Shown here: one piece after another, positions 35,811 through 45,111 of the stretch
Position numbering within the stretch: the first letter of the stretch is position 1
How the letters are laid out: every line of letters begins with the position of its first letter
DNA from: JAVKFF01 sp040226215
GTDB lineage: Bacteria > Pseudomonadota > Alphaproteobacteria > DSM-16000 > Inquilinaceae
NCBI GenBank assembly: GCA_040226215.1
Contig: JAVKFF010000246.1
Coordinates: 16,838-80,837 of the forward strand
Length of the DNA: 64,000 bases
Direction: 5' to 3'
Program-made: the position numbers and the translations under genes
Notes under the pieces: generated by a model
What the model was told of the DNA's origin: nothing
Database searches by the model: none
What the model saw: only the letters and a program-made list of their open reading frames with translations

Positions 35811-36285
35811 CAGGCAGGATACACTTGTGACAAGGGACCTATTCCGATTTCTTCGATTGTTCTCTCCGCTGCGGACCGCTATGTTCCTGTCAGCGACACT
35901 TCGCGCAATACCGTTTCGGTGTATGGCCCCAGGCCGGCCGCCGTTCCGGTGCGGAAGGCGCCTCCCGACGGCGGGACTGGTCATCGGGTGAGTGATCCTC
36001 GATCAATATCGATGGTTATGCACCAATCAGCCTCATTCTCGCAAAACGAAGGCACCCTTCCGGTGCGGATGCCACGTATGGGAACCTATCGGAGTCGGTT
36101 CGGCCATCACACAATCATGGCCGGGCCCGATCAACGGGATCTCCCCTGCCGGACAGGCCCGCTGCATAAGCGCCGTCCGGAGAGGGGTGATCGGATGATC
36201 GCCGACTTCAGACATGAAAGGGCCTCGCTGAGGCGTCGCCGGTCGCTCGGCAAATCAGCGATTCGCCCTGGAGAAATTGAGAGTA
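35811..36285 (+). other. 475-nt gap: divergent promoters and long rne leader
   Basis: No gene is supported here. It separates the amidase and rne starts, so it must carry both promoters. TTCCGGTGCGGA occurs twice (35944-35955 and 36058-36069). A long 5' leader is usual for rne, which controls its own mRNA decay in other bacteria. I do not recognise a known leader fold. Confidence 0.5.
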
Positions 36286-39129
36286 ATGGCGCGCAGAATG
36301 CTTATCGACGCCACCCATCCGGAGGAAACCCGGGTCGCGGTGGTGACTGGAAACCGTCTTGAAGAATTCGATTTCGAAACCGCGAGCAAGCAGCAACTCA
36401 AGGGGAACATCTATCTCGCGCGGGTGACCCGCGTTGAGCCCTCGCTGCAGGCCGCATTCGTCGAATATGGAGGAAACCGCCACGGCTTCCTCGCCTTCTC
36501 GGAAATCCACCCCGACTACTACCGCATCCCCATCGCCGACCGCGAGAAGCTGATCGCGGAAGCCGCCAAGGCCGAGGTGGAGGAAAATGGCGACGCTCCC
36601 CCCGAGCCCGCGGCGGAGGGGCATGGCGACGACCCGACCACCATCGAGGAGGTCGGCGGCGACGAGACCGACGAGGCGACGGAGCGGCGCAAGCGCCGCC
36701 TGATGCGGGAATACAAGATCCAGGAGGTCATCAAGCGGCGCCAGGTCATGCTGGTGCAGGTGACCAAGGAGGAGCGCGGCAACAAGGGCGCGGCGCTGAC
36801 CACCTACCTGTCCCTGGCCGGCCGCTACTGCGTGCTGATGCCCAACACGCCGCGCGGCGGCGGCATCAGCCGCAAGGTCTCGAACCCCGCGGACCGCAAG
36901 AAGATGAAGGCGATCCTGGAGGACCTGACCGTGCCGGAAGGCATGGCGGTCATCCTGCGCACTGCCGGCGTGCAGCGCACCAAGATCGAGATCAGGCGCG
37001 ATCTCGACTACCTGCTCAGGCTCTGGGAATCGATCCGCGAGCTGACCCTGCAATCGCTGGCGCCGACGCTGATCCATGAAGAGGCCAATCTGATCAAGCG
37101 GGCCATCCGCGACCTCTACTCGCGCGACATCGACGAGGTGATCGTCGAGGGCGACGACGGCTACAAGGTCGCCAAGTCCTTCATGAAGATGCTGATGCCC
37201 AGCCACGCGCGGAAGGTGCAGCAGTACCGGGACGAGTTGATCCCGGTCTTCCACCGCTACCAGGTGGAGAACCAGATCGAGGCGCTGCACAGCCCGACGG
37301 TGCAGCTGCGCTCCGGCGGCTATATCGTCATCAACCCGACCGAGGCGCTGGTCGCCATCGACGTCAACTCCGGCAAGGCGACGCGCGAGCGCAATATCGA
37401 GGAAACGGCCTACAAGACCAATCTCGAGGCCGCCGAGGAGGTGGCCCGCCAGCTGCGCCTGCGCGACATGGCCGGCCTGATCGTCATCGACTTCATCGAC
37501 ATGGAGGACGACCGCCACAACAGCGGCGTCGAGCGCCGGCTGAAGGAGGCGATGAAGCACGACCGGGCGCGCGTCCAGATCGGCCGCATCTCGCCCTTCG
37601 GCCTGCTGGAGCTGTCGCGCCAGCGCCTGCGCCCGAGCCTCGTGGAAGCCCATTTCGAGGTCTCGCCCTATTGCGGCGGCACCGGCATGATCCGCACCGT
37701 GGAATCCTCGACGCTGCTGGCGCTCCGGGCCATCGTCGAGGAAGGCATCCGTCAGCGCTCGGCGGAGATCAAGCTGACGGTGCCGACCAAGGTGGCGCTC
37801 TACATCCTCAACCAGAAGCGCGACGCGCTGGTGGAGCTGGAGCATCGCTACGGCTTCCGGGTGATGGTCGAGGCCGACGACGCCATGTACCTCCCGGCCT
37901 ATCAGATCGAGCGGCTGCGCGGCGCCAGCGACGAGACGCGGGCCGCGCCCGTCGACGCCCAGCGCATCCTGCTCGAGAGCTTCGCCGCGGAAGACGAGGA
38001 TGAAGACGAGACGGAGGAGGACGGCGCGGACGAGTCGATCAGCGAGATCGGCGACAGCCGGGCCGAGCAGGGCGAGGACGAAGGCGGACGCCGCCGGCGC
38101 CGTCGTCCCAAGCGCCGCCGCCGCCAGCCCGATGGCTCCATGCAGGAGGTCGGCGAGACCCGCCAGGCCGACACTGGCGCGACCGAGGAAGACGAGCGCG
38201 AGGAATCCGATGAGGACGCCGGCGCCGGGGCGTCGGAGGCGGGCGAGGACTCCCGGGAGGATGCCAACGCCAAACGCCGCCGCCGGGGCCGGAGGGGCGG
38301 CCGCAACCGGTCGCGCCGGCGTGACGAGACGCAGTCCGCCGGTCCGGATGGCGATGCCGCTTCGGCGGACGCCCTGCCATCCGACCCGCGGGACCAGGAA
38401 GCCGACCCGCGCGACCAGGATCCGCGCGATGCCGGCGAAGCGGCGGAGATAAGGGCCTCTTCCGGGCGTCGCCGGGACGGACGCGAGGCGATCGATGACG
38501 GCGCGGCCGGTGAGCCGAAGCCACGCAGGCGCCGCCGGTCGAAGAAGGAGATCGAGGCCGACAAGGCGGCAGCGTCCGATGGCGAGCAGGACGCCTCCAT
38601 GGCCGGCTCCGCGGCGCCGGCATCTGCCGACGACGCCGTGACGGCTGCCGCCGAACCTCCGGTCGAGGATCGATCGCAGGCGACTCCCGAGGAGAAGCCC
38701 GAGGAGAAGCCCGAGGAGAAGGCCGAGAAGAAGCCGCGCCAGCGCGCCGCGCGCGCGCGCAAGCCCAAGGCGGAGGCGGCGGAGACCGCGCCGGCAGAGT
38801 CGGCGGAATCGACGCCCGCGGCGGCACCGAAGCGGCGTCCCTCACGCGCCAAGGCCAAGCGGGAGGAGACCGCAGAGCCCGCTCCCGCCGCCGAGAAAGC
38901 GCCGGTAAACGCGGCGCCGGAGGCGCCGTCCGAAGCCAATGGACACGAGGCCGCCCATCGCGGCAACGGCACGGCCGAGGCGGAGCGCCAGGCGTCGGAG
39001 ACGGACACGCGCCGTGACGACGCAGCCTCCGCACCGGCGGAGAACGAGGCGGCCGAGGAGGCCGAAATCGTCAACGTGCCGCCCGAGCGCCCGCGCAAGG
39101 GCTGGTGGCGCCGCATCATCGACAACTGA
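36286..39129 (+). CDS. rne: ribonuclease E
   Basis: This encodes 947 residues of the endoribonuclease that starts mRNA decay and processes rRNA. The catalytic half (about 1-560) has the S1 region with an alphaproteobacterial acidic insertion (about 90-130), the 5' sensor, and the DNase-I-like site (VAIDVNSGKATRE, LIVIDFIDME). The Zn-link reads S460-P-Y-C463-G-G-T-G, so the first cysteine of CPxC is replaced by serine. The C-terminal half is disordered, with Arg-rich patches (RRRRRPKRRRR) and EEKP repeats, ending in the conserved RPRKGWWRRIIDN. It should assemble the degradosome. Confidence 0.96.
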   Translation: MARRMLIDATHPEETRVAVVTGNRLEEFDFETASKQQLKGNIYLARVTRVEPSLQAAFVEYGGNRHGFLAFSEIHPDYYRIPIADREKLIAEAAKAEVEENGDAPPEPAAEGHGDDPTTIEEVGGDETDEATERRKRRLMREYKIQEVIKRRQVMLVQVTKEERGNKGAALTTYLSLAGRYCVLMPNTPRGGGISRKVSNPADRKKMKAILEDLTVPEGMAVILRTAGVQRTKIEIRRDLDYLLRLWESIRELTLQSLAPTLIHEEANLIKRAIRDLYSRDIDEVIVEGDDGYKVAKSFMKMLMPSHARKVQQYRDELIPVFHRYQVENQIEALHSPTVQLRSGGYIVINPTEALVAIDVNSGKATRERNIEETAYKTNLEAAEEVARQLRLRDMAGLIVIDFIDMEDDRHNSGVERRLKEAMKHDRARVQIGRISPFGLLELSRQRLRPSLVEAHFEVSPYCGGTGMIRTVESSTLLALRAIVEEGIRQRSAEIKLTVPTKVALYILNQKRDALVELEHRYGFRVMVEADDAMYLPAYQIERLRGASDETRAAPVDAQRILLESFAAEDEDEDETEEDGADESISEIGDSRAEQGEDEGGRRRRRRPKRRRRQPDGSMQEVGETRQADTGATEEDEREESDEDAGAGASEAGEDSREDANAKRRRRGRRGGRNRSRRRDETQSAGPDGDAASADALPSDPRDQEADPRDQDPRDAGEAAEIRASSGRRRDGREAIDDGAAGEPKPRRRRRSKKEIEADKAAASDGEQDASMAGSAAPASADDAVTAAAEPPVEDRSQATPEEKPEEKPEEKAEKKPRQRAARARKPKAEAAETAPAESAESTPAAAPKRRPSRAKAKREETAEPAPAAEKAPVNAAPEAPSEANGHEAAHRGNGTAEAERQASETDTRRDDAASAPAENEAAEEAEIVNVPPERPRKGWWRRIIDN

Positions 39130-39225
39130 CCACGGCCGCGACCGGACGGGGCGACCGGACCGGGCCGGGCGGGACGGCGCGCCGCCCCGCTCCCCGCTCC
39201 CGCGCACCGGTCAGGTCGCGACCTG

Positions 39226-39267
39226 CCTGGCTTCAGCGGCCTGGCTTCAGCGGCCTGGCTTCAGCGA
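39226..39267. repeat. 14-bp tandem repeat, three copies
   Basis: CCTGGCTTCAGCGG is repeated at 39226, 39240 and 39254 (the last with one change). The mtgA stop codon (39261-39263) lies inside the third unit, so slippage here could lengthen or shorten the gene's tail. Confidence 0.88.
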
Positions 39268-39974
39268 CCAAGGTCGAGGCAGGTCAGGGCCGGGCGAACA
39301 TTGGCCATGCGGCCGAGGATGATGCCGGCCAGGTTCTGCGTTCCCGGCCCCGGCTGACCGGCATCGCGTCCCAGCGGGTTGGGCAGAACGGCGGCCAGCA
39401 GGGCCGCCTGATAATCGCTGAGATCGGCCGCGGAGACGCCGAAATGGTGCCGCGCCGCCGCCTCCGCGCCGTAGATGCCGGGCCCGAACTCCACCGTGTT
39501 CAGATAGAGCTCCATGATCCGCTGCTTGGGCAGCACCATCTCCACGAACAGGGTCAGGTAGGTCTCCAGCCCCTTGCGCGCCAGATCGCTGCGCGGCCAC
39601 AGGAACAGGTTCTCGGCCAGCTGCTGGCTGATCGTGCTGGCGCCCCGCAACCCGCCGCCCGCCTGCCATTCGTCGATCGCCACGCCGATCGCCCGGGCGT
39701 CGAAGCCCGGATGCTGGCAGAAGCGGTTGTCCTCCGAGGCGAGGATGGCGACCGGCAGCGCCGGCGCGATCGCCTCGAAAGGCACCCAGTCGCGGCTCCA
39801 GCCATGGCCGTCGAAGAGGCGGATCACCATCAGCGGCGTCGCCGGCACGGGCAGGAAGCGGTAGGCGAGCGTGACGCCCGCCGGCAGCACGACACCGACG
39901 ATCAGGATCAGGGTGACCACGCGCCGGGCGATCCGCCGCAGCCGCCCGCCCCGACTGCTCCGTCGGCTGCTCAT
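39261..39974 (-). CDS. mtgA: monofunctional peptidoglycan transglycosylase
   Basis: This encodes 237 residues with one N-terminal membrane anchor (about 18-38) and a GT51 domain. The catalytic E81 is in ASEDNRFCQHPGFD, and GASTISQQLAENLFLWP and ELYLNTVEFGPGIYG follow. It polymerises lipid II into glycan strands without cross-linking. Its ATG overlaps the aminotransferase stop (ATGA, 39971-39974), so the two are translationally coupled. Its end lies in a 14-bp tandem repeat. Confidence 0.95.
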   Translation of the reverse strand: MSSRRSSRGGRLRRIARRVVTLILIVGVVLPAGVTLAYRFLPVPATPLMVIRLFDGHGWSRDWVPFEAIAPALPVAILASEDNRFCQHPGFDARAIGVAIDEWQAGGGLRGASTISQQLAENLFLWPRSDLARKGLETYLTLFVEMVLPKQRIMELYLNTVEFGPGIYGAEAAARHHFGVSAADLSDYQAALLAAVLPNPLGRDAGQPGPGTQNLAGIILGRMANVRPALTCLDLGR

Positions 39975-41119
39975 CCCAGCCAGCGCTGCAGGCGCGCCGC
40001 CGCCTCCGCCATGTCCTCCGTCGACCCGGCGAAGGAGAAACGCATGGTGCGGTGCCCGCGCGCCGGATCGAAGTCCACGCCGGGCGTGGCGGCGATGCCC
40101 GTCTCCTCCAGCATGCGGCGGCAGAAGGCGGTGCTGTCATTCGTCAGGCTGCCGATGTCCGCGTAGAGGTAGAAGGCGCCGTCGGATGGTGCCAAATCGG
40201 TGAAACCCGCCCGCGGCAGTCGGTCGAGCAACAGGGCGCGATTGGCGGCATAGCGCGCCAGATTGGCCTCCAGTTCCGCCCGGCAGTCGAAGGCGGCGAG
40301 TGCGGCGTGCTGCGAGATCGCCGTCGGCGAGATGAAGAAGTTCTGCGCCAGGCATTCCACGGCCCGGGTCAGGTCGTCCGGCACGACCAGCCAGCCGAGG
40401 CGCCAGCCGGTCATCGAGTAGTATTTCGAGAAGCTGTTGACGACGATGGCGCTGGGCGAGCAGGCGGCGGCGGTGGCTGCCTCCCGGCCGAAGGTGATGC
40501 CGTGATAGATCTCGTCGGAGATCAGCCGGATGCCAGCCTCGTGGCAATAGCCGGCGATCGCGCGCAACTCGTCCGGCGAGACCATGGTGCCGGTGGGGTT
40601 CGAGGGACTGGCCAGGATCAGCCCATCGACCTTCCGGTCGAGCGCGGCCAGCTTTTCCAGCGTCGGCTGGTAGCGGTCGCCCCGGTCGGTCGGCAGTTCG
40701 ACCGGAACCAGGCCGAGGGCGGTGAGAATGTTGCGGTAGGCGGGATAGCTGGGCGATGCCAGCGCCACCCGGTCGCCGGCCTCGAAGGCGGCGAGGAAGG
40801 CGAGCAGGAAGCCACCCGACGAGCCGGCCGTCACCATCACCCGCTCCGCCGGCACCCGCGCGCCATAGGTCTCGGCGTAATGCCGGGCGATGCGCTCGCG
40901 CAGGGGCGTGATGCCGAGCGCCAGCGAGTAGCCGAGAACCTCGGCGTCGATCGCCCGCTTCGCCGCCTCGCGCACGCCTTCGGGCGCCGGCGTCGCCGGC
41001 TGGCCGACTTCCAGGTGCAGCACGTCGCCATGGATCCGCTGGCGCTCTGCCGCCGCCGTCATCACGTCCATCACGATAAAGGGCGGCACCTGTCCCCGCC
41101 GCGATACCTTCAGGCTCAC
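39971..41119 (-). CDS. class I/II PLP-dependent aminotransferase
   Basis: This encodes 382 residues of the fold-type I aspartate-aminotransferase family. Signatures are ASPSNPTGTM, SDEIYHGITF and the PLP lysine K232 in SFSKYYSMTGWRLGW. The amino donor is not predictable. It starts with GTG (41119), overlapping the stop of the GGT-like gene (GTGA), and its stop overlaps the mtgA start, giving a three-gene coupled operon. A link between amino acid turnover and wall synthesis is suggested only by this layout. Confidence 0.92.
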   Translation of the reverse strand: MSLKVSRRGQVPPFIVMDVMTAAAERQRIHGDVLHLEVGQPATPAPEGVREAAKRAIDAEVLGYSLALGITPLRERIARHYAETYGARVPAERVMVTAGSSGGFLLAFLAAFEAGDRVALASPSYPAYRNILTALGLVPVELPTDRGDRYQPTLEKLAALDRKVDGLILASPSNPTGTMVSPDELRAIAGYCHEAGIRLISDEIYHGITFGREAATAAACSPSAIVVNSFSKYYSMTGWRLGWLVVPDDLTRAVECLAQNFFISPTAISQHAALAAFDCRAELEANLARYAANRALLLDRLPRAGFTDLAPSDGAFYLYADIGSLTNDSTAFCRRMLEETGIAATPGVDFDPARGHRTMRFSFAGSTEDMAEAAARLQRWLG

Positions 41120-42255
41120 CGGTCGTCCTCGCGATAGGCGCCGCCACCGCCCGCGGCGGCGTCGAGCACCACCCGGCAGGTGCGTTCCCGCTCGCGATCC
41201 CACTCGCACAAGAGGCCGGAGAGCCAGACGGCGAAATCGCTCTGCACCAGCGGCGTCACATCCTCATCGTCGAGGAAGGCGGCGACGGCCGGGTTGAGGC
41301 CGCGCGTGCCGTTGGCCGACCAGGCGAAGCCCACAGCGATGCCGCGCGGCTCGTTGCCGCCGAGCGCGAGGCCGAAACCGCCCTCGTCCTGCCGGCGTTG
41401 CGGGACGATGCCGGTGTCGCCCGCCGCCACGCCGTCGCCATAGCCGCCGAGCGATACGGCGCAGACAATGGCCTGGTCGTTGGGCGAGAAGGCCGCGAAG
41501 CCCAGCGCCGGCGGACCGTCGCCGCCGGCATCCGCCGGCCAGGCCTGGGCCAGTCTGGTGCCCGTCATGCCGGCGTTCGGGCCGAAGGCGAGGGTGTCGT
41601 AGCCGATCTCCACCGTCGCCGGCGCCGACCATTGCGGCTGATAGCCGATGATCGCCTCGCGGAAGGCCGGATCGCCGGACATCGCCTCGGCGTAGCGCCG
41701 GCCGATCTCGCCCTGGTAGAAGGCGGCCACGCTCGCGGTGCGGATCCGCGCCAGCGTCTCGGCATAGTCGGCGCGGTTCGGCGCCGCCGCGCCGAAGGCC
41801 TGGTCGGCCTGATAGAGGGCTGAGTATTGGTCGCCCAGCCGGGCGTGGTCCTCCGCCTCGGCCAGCAGGTCTGGCCAGCGCAGACGGCCATATTCCGCAT
41901 GCAGCAGGGCGAAGCCGCGCAGATAGCCGGGCACCATTGCCTCGCCGGCCGGAAGGGCGGGGAAGTCCAGCGCCCGGATCGTCTGGCCCGGCGGATCCAT
42001 GACCAGGCAGGCGCCGCCACCGCCGAGGCTGGCGCGCGACGGCGTGGTCACCGTCGCCAGCATGGCCATGGCCAGCACCGCGTCGGCCGCCGTGCCGCCG
42101 CGTTCCAGGATCTCCAGGCCATGCGCGGCGGCAAGCGCGTCGTCGGACAATGCCGCGTAGCGATCCACCCGGCCGGAGTTGATGGTGGGTGAGACGCAGC
42201 CGGTGAGCGCCATCACCATGGCCAGGCTGCCGATAAACCGGCACAATTGCTTCAT
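41116..42255 (-). CDS. gamma-glutamyltransferase-like lipoprotein without the catalytic Thr
   Basis: This encodes 379 residues. A lipobox (ALTGC, C20) ends the signal peptide. The N-terminal segment AAHGLEILERGGTAADAV…SLGGGG is characteristic of gamma-glutamyltransferases. However, it is much shorter than typical enzymes (over 500), and the nucleophile region that should read TTH-like is LGFAAFSPNDQAIVCAVSL here, with no Thr at the expected site. It is therefore likely an inactive relative, or has a different activity. The frame is intact and it is coupled to the aminotransferase, so it is probably expressed. Confidence 0.75.
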   Translation of the reverse strand: MKQLCRFIGSLAMVMALTGCVSPTINSGRVDRYAALSDDALAAAHGLEILERGGTAADAVLAMAMLATVTTPSRASLGGGGACLVMDPPGQTIRALDFPALPAGEAMVPGYLRGFALLHAEYGRLRWPDLLAEAEDHARLGDQYSALYQADQAFGAAAPNRADYAETLARIRTASVAAFYQGEIGRRYAEAMSGDPAFREAIIGYQPQWSAPATVEIGYDTLAFGPNAGMTGTRLAQAWPADAGGDGPPALGFAAFSPNDQAIVCAVSLGGYGDGVAAGDTGIVPQRRQDEGGFGLALGGNEPRGIAVGFAWSANGTRGLNPAVAAFLDDEDVTPLVQSDFAVWLSGLLCEWDRERERTCRVVLDAAAGGGGAYREDDR

Positions 42256-42296
42256 AAGGTCCCCCTCAAAGTCGGCCTCACTGGAGAATCAGCCCC

Positions 42297-43637
42297 GTGC
42301 ACTCGGCCCTGCGACCGGTCCTCGTCGCCATTTCCCTCGCTCTGAGCCTGATCCTCGCCACCGTTCCGGCACAGGCACAGGGCCTGCGACTGATCCGCGA
42401 TGCGGAGATCGAATCCTATCTCCACGCGCTGTGCGAGCCGCTGTTCCGCGCCGCCGGGCTGAGCCCCGCGAGCATCGACATCTACCTTGTCGAGGACAAT
42501 GCCTCAAACGCATTCGTGGCCGGCGGTCAGAACATCTTCATCCATACCGGGCTCCTGATGCAGGTCCAGAGTGCCGGAGAACTGCTCGGCATCCTGGCCC
42601 ACGAGACCGGACACATCGCCGGCGGCCATCTCGCCATGAGCATCGACCAGATGGAGCGCACCGAGGCGCTGGCGATCATCTCCATGCTGGCCGGCGGTGC
42701 TGCCGCCGCCGCCTCGGGCCGCGGCGACGTGGCGGCCGGCACGATCCTGAGCGGCCAGTCGATGGCCGAGCGCTCGATGCTCGCCTATTCCCGCAATATG
42801 GAAGGCACCGCCGACCAGGCGGCGCTGAACTATCTCGACGCCGTCGGCTACTCGGCCGAGGGCTTGCTTGCCTATCTCACACGCATCGTCGACGAGGAGT
42901 TGCTGCCAGCCAGCCGGCAGTCGGAATATGTCCGGACCCATCCGATCAGCTACGACCGGCTGGAACAGGTACGACGCCATGTCGAGAGCTCGCCCGATAC
43001 CGGGCGGCCGCTGCCGGGCTATGTCGAGGACCAGTTCCAGCGCATGCGCGCCAAGCTGATCGGCTACGAGAACCCGGCGCTCGCCCTCAACCTGTATGGC
43101 GGCGGCGACAGCATCTACGCCCGCTACGCCCAGGCCATCGCCCATTACCGCCGCGGCGACGTGACGACTGCGCTGTCCCTGGTCGACGGCCTGGTCTCGA
43201 GCGAGCCGAACAACGGCTATTTCTGGGAACTGCTGGGCGACATCCGCTTCGACTACGGTCAGATGGCCGAGGCGCGCCAGGCCTATGAGCGGGCGCACGC
43301 GCTGCTGCCCGGCGCCGGGCTGATCCGCATCGCGCTGGCCCGCACGCTGATGGACAGCGGCACAGCCGGCGACCTCGCCCATGCCATCCGCCTGCTGGAA
43401 GGCCTGACCCAGACCGGGCAGGAGGCCAGCCCCTTCACCTACCGCCTGCTCGGCACCGCCTATGGCCGCAACGGCGATATGGGTCTGGCCGCCCTGGCGC
43501 TGGCGGAGGAGGCGATCAGGCAGGGCGACCGCACCACCGCCACGCAGCAGGCGCAAAGGGCGATCGACCTGCTGCCGACAGGAACGCCCGGCGCCATCCG
43601 GGCGCAGGATCTGATGCGCGATGCCGAGCGGGAGTGA
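42297..43637 (+). CDS. M48-family zinc metalloprotease with TPR tail (BepA-like)
   Basis: This encodes 446 residues: signal peptide (about 1-27), the M48 catalytic domain with H102-E103-x2-H106 (AHETGH) and the later Glu in MEGTADQAALN, and tetratricopeptide repeats (about 275-440). E. coli BepA is a periplasmic protease and chaperone for outer-membrane protein and LPS-assembly quality control; a similar role is likely. The start is GTG (42297) with GGAGA upstream. It is divergent from the GGT-like gene with only 41 nt between them. Confidence 0.92.
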   Translation: MHSALRPVLVAISLALSLILATVPAQAQGLRLIRDAEIESYLHALCEPLFRAAGLSPASIDIYLVEDNASNAFVAGGQNIFIHTGLLMQVQSAGELLGILAHETGHIAGGHLAMSIDQMERTEALAIISMLAGGAAAAASGRGDVAAGTILSGQSMAERSMLAYSRNMEGTADQAALNYLDAVGYSAEGLLAYLTRIVDEELLPASRQSEYVRTHPISYDRLEQVRRHVESSPDTGRPLPGYVEDQFQRMRAKLIGYENPALALNLYGGGDSIYARYAQAIAHYRRGDVTTALSLVDGLVSSEPNNGYFWELLGDIRFDYGQMAEARQAYERAHALLPGAGLIRIALARTLMDSGTAGDLAHAIRLLEGLTQTGQEASPFTYRLLGTAYGRNGDMGLAALALAEEAIRQGDRTTATQQAQRAIDLLPTGTPGAIRAQDLMRDAERE

Positions 43638-43765
43638 CGCCAGGCACTGCCGGCCGTCCGGTTTCACGCGAATTTGAGCCGGGACTTGCCGGCTTGACCC
43701 CATCTGGGAAAGCAGCAATCTAACGTCCCGCACACCGGTCGGGCATGAAGGGAGAAAAGCGGACG

Positions 43766-44506
43766 ATGCGACGGATGACGATGGCCCTCGGGCTCTGTGT
43801 CGCGCTGTCGATGGCGGCGGCGACCGCCCCGGCGCAGGCACAGTTCAGCGGCGAGGAGGAGCAGGCGATCCGCGACATCGTGCGCGAATACCTGATCGAC
43901 AATCCCGAGGTGCTGGTCGAAGCGCTGCAGGAATACCAGGCGCGCCAGCAGATCGCCGAGGCGGAGCGCCAGCAGGAGAACGTGGCGCGCATGTCCGCGG
44001 CGCTGTTCGACAGCGATGCCCCGTCCTGGGGACCGGCCGATGCCGAGGTCGTGCTGGTCGAGTTCTTCGACTACAATTGCGGCTACTGCAAGCGCTCCCT
44101 GCCCGACATCCAGGCGCTGATGGAGACCCAGGACAATCTCCGCATCGTCTTCATGGAGATCCCGATCCTGGCGCCCTCCTCCGACGTCGCCGCGCGCGCC
44201 GCCCTCGCGGCCCGCGACCAGGGCCTCTATATCGAGATGCACAACGCGCTGATGAGTCATCGCGGCGAGCTGTCGGAAACGGTGATCCTGCAGATCGCCG
44301 GCGATGTCGGCCTCGATGTAGAGCAGCTGCGCCAGGACATGCAGTCCCCGGATCTGGCGGCGGAAATCTCGGCCAATCTCGACCTTGCAGAGGCGATCGG
44401 CGTGCGCGGTACACCGGCCTTCGTGATCGGCGACCGGGTCATCCCGGGCGCGGTCGGTCTGGCGGCGCTGGAAGACGCCATCGCCCAGGAGATGGAAGGA
44501 AGCTAG
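43766..44506 (+). CDS. DsbA-family periplasmic thiol-disulfide protein (Com1-like)
   Basis: This encodes 246 residues: signal peptide (about 1-26), a helical segment (about 30-80) and a DsbA/thioredoxin-like domain with the redox pair C105-G-Y-C108 and cis-Pro in RGTPAFVIGD. Such Com1/DsbA-like proteins oxidise or isomerise disulfides in exported proteins. I chose ATG 43766 because GGGAG lies upstream within the alternative 7-residue extension starting at 43745. It follows the M48 gene on the same strand, with 128 nt between them. Confidence 0.9.
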   Translation: MRRMTMALGLCVALSMAAATAPAQAQFSGEEEQAIRDIVREYLIDNPEVLVEALQEYQARQQIAEAERQQENVARMSAALFDSDAPSWGPADAEVVLVEFFDYNCGYCKRSLPDIQALMETQDNLRIVFMEIPILAPSSDVAARAALAARDQGLYIEMHNALMSHRGELSETVILQIAGDVGLDVEQLRQDMQSPDLAAEISANLDLAEAIGVRGTPAFVIGDRVIPGAVGLAALEDAIAQEMEGS

Positions 44507-44510
44507 GACC

Positions 44511-45110
44511 TTGCGCCGCATACACATTGTCACGGCGGCGCTGCCGGCAGCGCTTCTCCTGCTGCCGGCGGAGCCCCAGGCTCATCCCCATGTCTTCGTC
44601 GACGCGCTGTTCAGCCTGGCCGATCCCGCCTCGCCGACGGTCGCGGTCCGCGTCACCTGGCGTTTCGACGAGGTCTATACCGAGTTCGTGCGCTCCGATT
44701 TCGACGAGGATGGCGACGGCACGCTCTCAGACAGCGAGATCGGCCAGATCGCCGACATGTTCTTCCTCGACCTGCCGGACTATGGCTGGTTCACCAGGCT
44801 CGCCATCAATGACGACTGGTTCGAGGACTTCACGGTCACCGATGAGCAGGTGGCGATGCATGACGGACGCCTGATCGCCAGCTTCGTCGTGCGCATCGAG
44901 ACGCCGTGGACCGCCGTCGAAACGCTCGAGCTGATCCCCTTCGACGACGAGTACTTCATCGCCTATGCCGTGCCGGGGGTGGCGCCCGACGTGTTCGGCG
45001 GCGACCTCGCCTGCGACCGCCAGGCCTATGTGCTGGACTCCTGGTATGCCGGCCCGGTCGATGTGGATGGCCTGCGCTGCCTCGCCCCGTCCGCCGTGAT
45101 TGCCGGCTGA
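44511..45110 (+). CDS. DUF1007 family periplasmic protein
   Basis: This encodes 199 residues with a signal peptide (about 1-24, PQAHPHVF). The mature N-terminus HPHVFVDA is typical of DUF1007, and an EF-hand-like loop (DFDEDGDGTLSDSE, about 63-76) could bind Ca2+. The family is regularly next to NicO/RcnA-type nickel-cobalt permeases and is thought to assist metal handling. The start is TTG (44511), with GAAGGA about ten bases upstream; no in-frame ATG fits. The stop is one base before the NicO ATG. Confidence 0.88.
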   Translation: MRRIHIVTAALPAALLLLPAEPQAHPHVFVDALFSLADPASPTVAVRVTWRFDEVYTEFVRSDFDEDGDGTLSDSEIGQIADMFFLDLPDYGWFTRLAINDDWFEDFTVTDEQVAMHDGRLIASFVVRIETPWTAVETLELIPFDDEYFIAYAVPGVAPDVFGGDLACDRQAYVLDSWYAGPVDVDGLRCLAPSAVIAG

Positions 45111-45111
45111 G

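Noticed and set aside
41116..42255. GGT-like gene as a decayed pseudogene
   Set aside because: The frame is intact, has a good signal peptide and lipobox, and overlaps the next start codon, which argues for expression despite the lost nucleophile.
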